Source: an uncultured Oscillibacter sp. (GTDB lineage: Bacteria; Bacillota_A; Clostridia; Oscillospirales; Oscillospiraceae). From it: a stretch of 13,429 bases of DNA. The notes under the pieces were generated by a model. That model saw only the letters and a program-made list of their open reading frames with translations, did no database searches and had not been told where the DNA came from. The translations under genes were made by a program, and so were the position numbers. The stretch covers positions 1-13,429 of the forward strand of contig CAQVQZ010000040.1 of assembly GCA_948902155.1 (NCBI GenBank), read 5' to 3'. Within the stretch, counting starts at the first letter, position 1; each line of letters opens with the position of its first letter. Shown piece by piece: positions 13,423 through 13,429 of this stretch.

Positions 13423-13429
13423 TATTTCA

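Overview
The window looks like chromosomal DNA from a high-G+C member of the Clostridia, most like an Oscillospiraceae-type gut bacterium. I infer this from the G/C-rich codon use, strong AGGAGG ribosome-binding sites, an SLH-anchored surface protein, a CD1247-type zinc-ribbon gene beside efp, and a short interspersed palindrome of a type I associate with this group. No tRNA, rRNA, CRISPR array, transposase or phage gene is visible. Family names come from recognising motifs by eye; no search was run.

Left part (45-6542): a very large secreted S-layer-homology protein (1831 aa) is read rightward. It is a mosaic of leucine-rich repeats, two copies of a beta-helix-like module, MBG-type domains, a PPDQPD hexapeptide stalk and three C-terminal SLH domains. 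It meets, tail to tail across a shared terminator, a leftward two-gene unit encoding a receiver-less LytTR DNA-binding protein and a four-helix DUF3021 membrane protein. This unit resembles the LytTR regulatory systems in which a membrane protein restrains its partner regulator.

Middle part (6543-10430): a hairpin-rich, mostly non-coding stretch of about 530 bp holds the terminator of manA (type I mannose-6-phosphate isomerase, leftward). manA has a consensus promoter and a leader with two strong hairpins. Divergent from it is a soluble PAS / histidine kinase / receiver hybrid protein whose ATP-binding lobe looks degenerate.

Right part (10431-13429): a leftward cytosolic protein with a possible GH18-like fold starts at a TTG codon. 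It lies head to head with yqeG (HAD phosphatase), whose -35 box overlaps the neighbour's ribosome-binding site. Then come efp (elongation factor P) with its own promoter and leader hairpin, a terminator, a short palindromic repeat, and a small acidic zinc-ribbon protein of CD1247 type. The window ends in two further hairpins.

Most genes look like single transcription units with their own promoter or terminator; only the LytTR and DUF3021 genes form an obvious operon. One functional link is plausible: the surface protein is rich in PPD and PPP motifs, the kind of sequence that needs EF-P for smooth translation.
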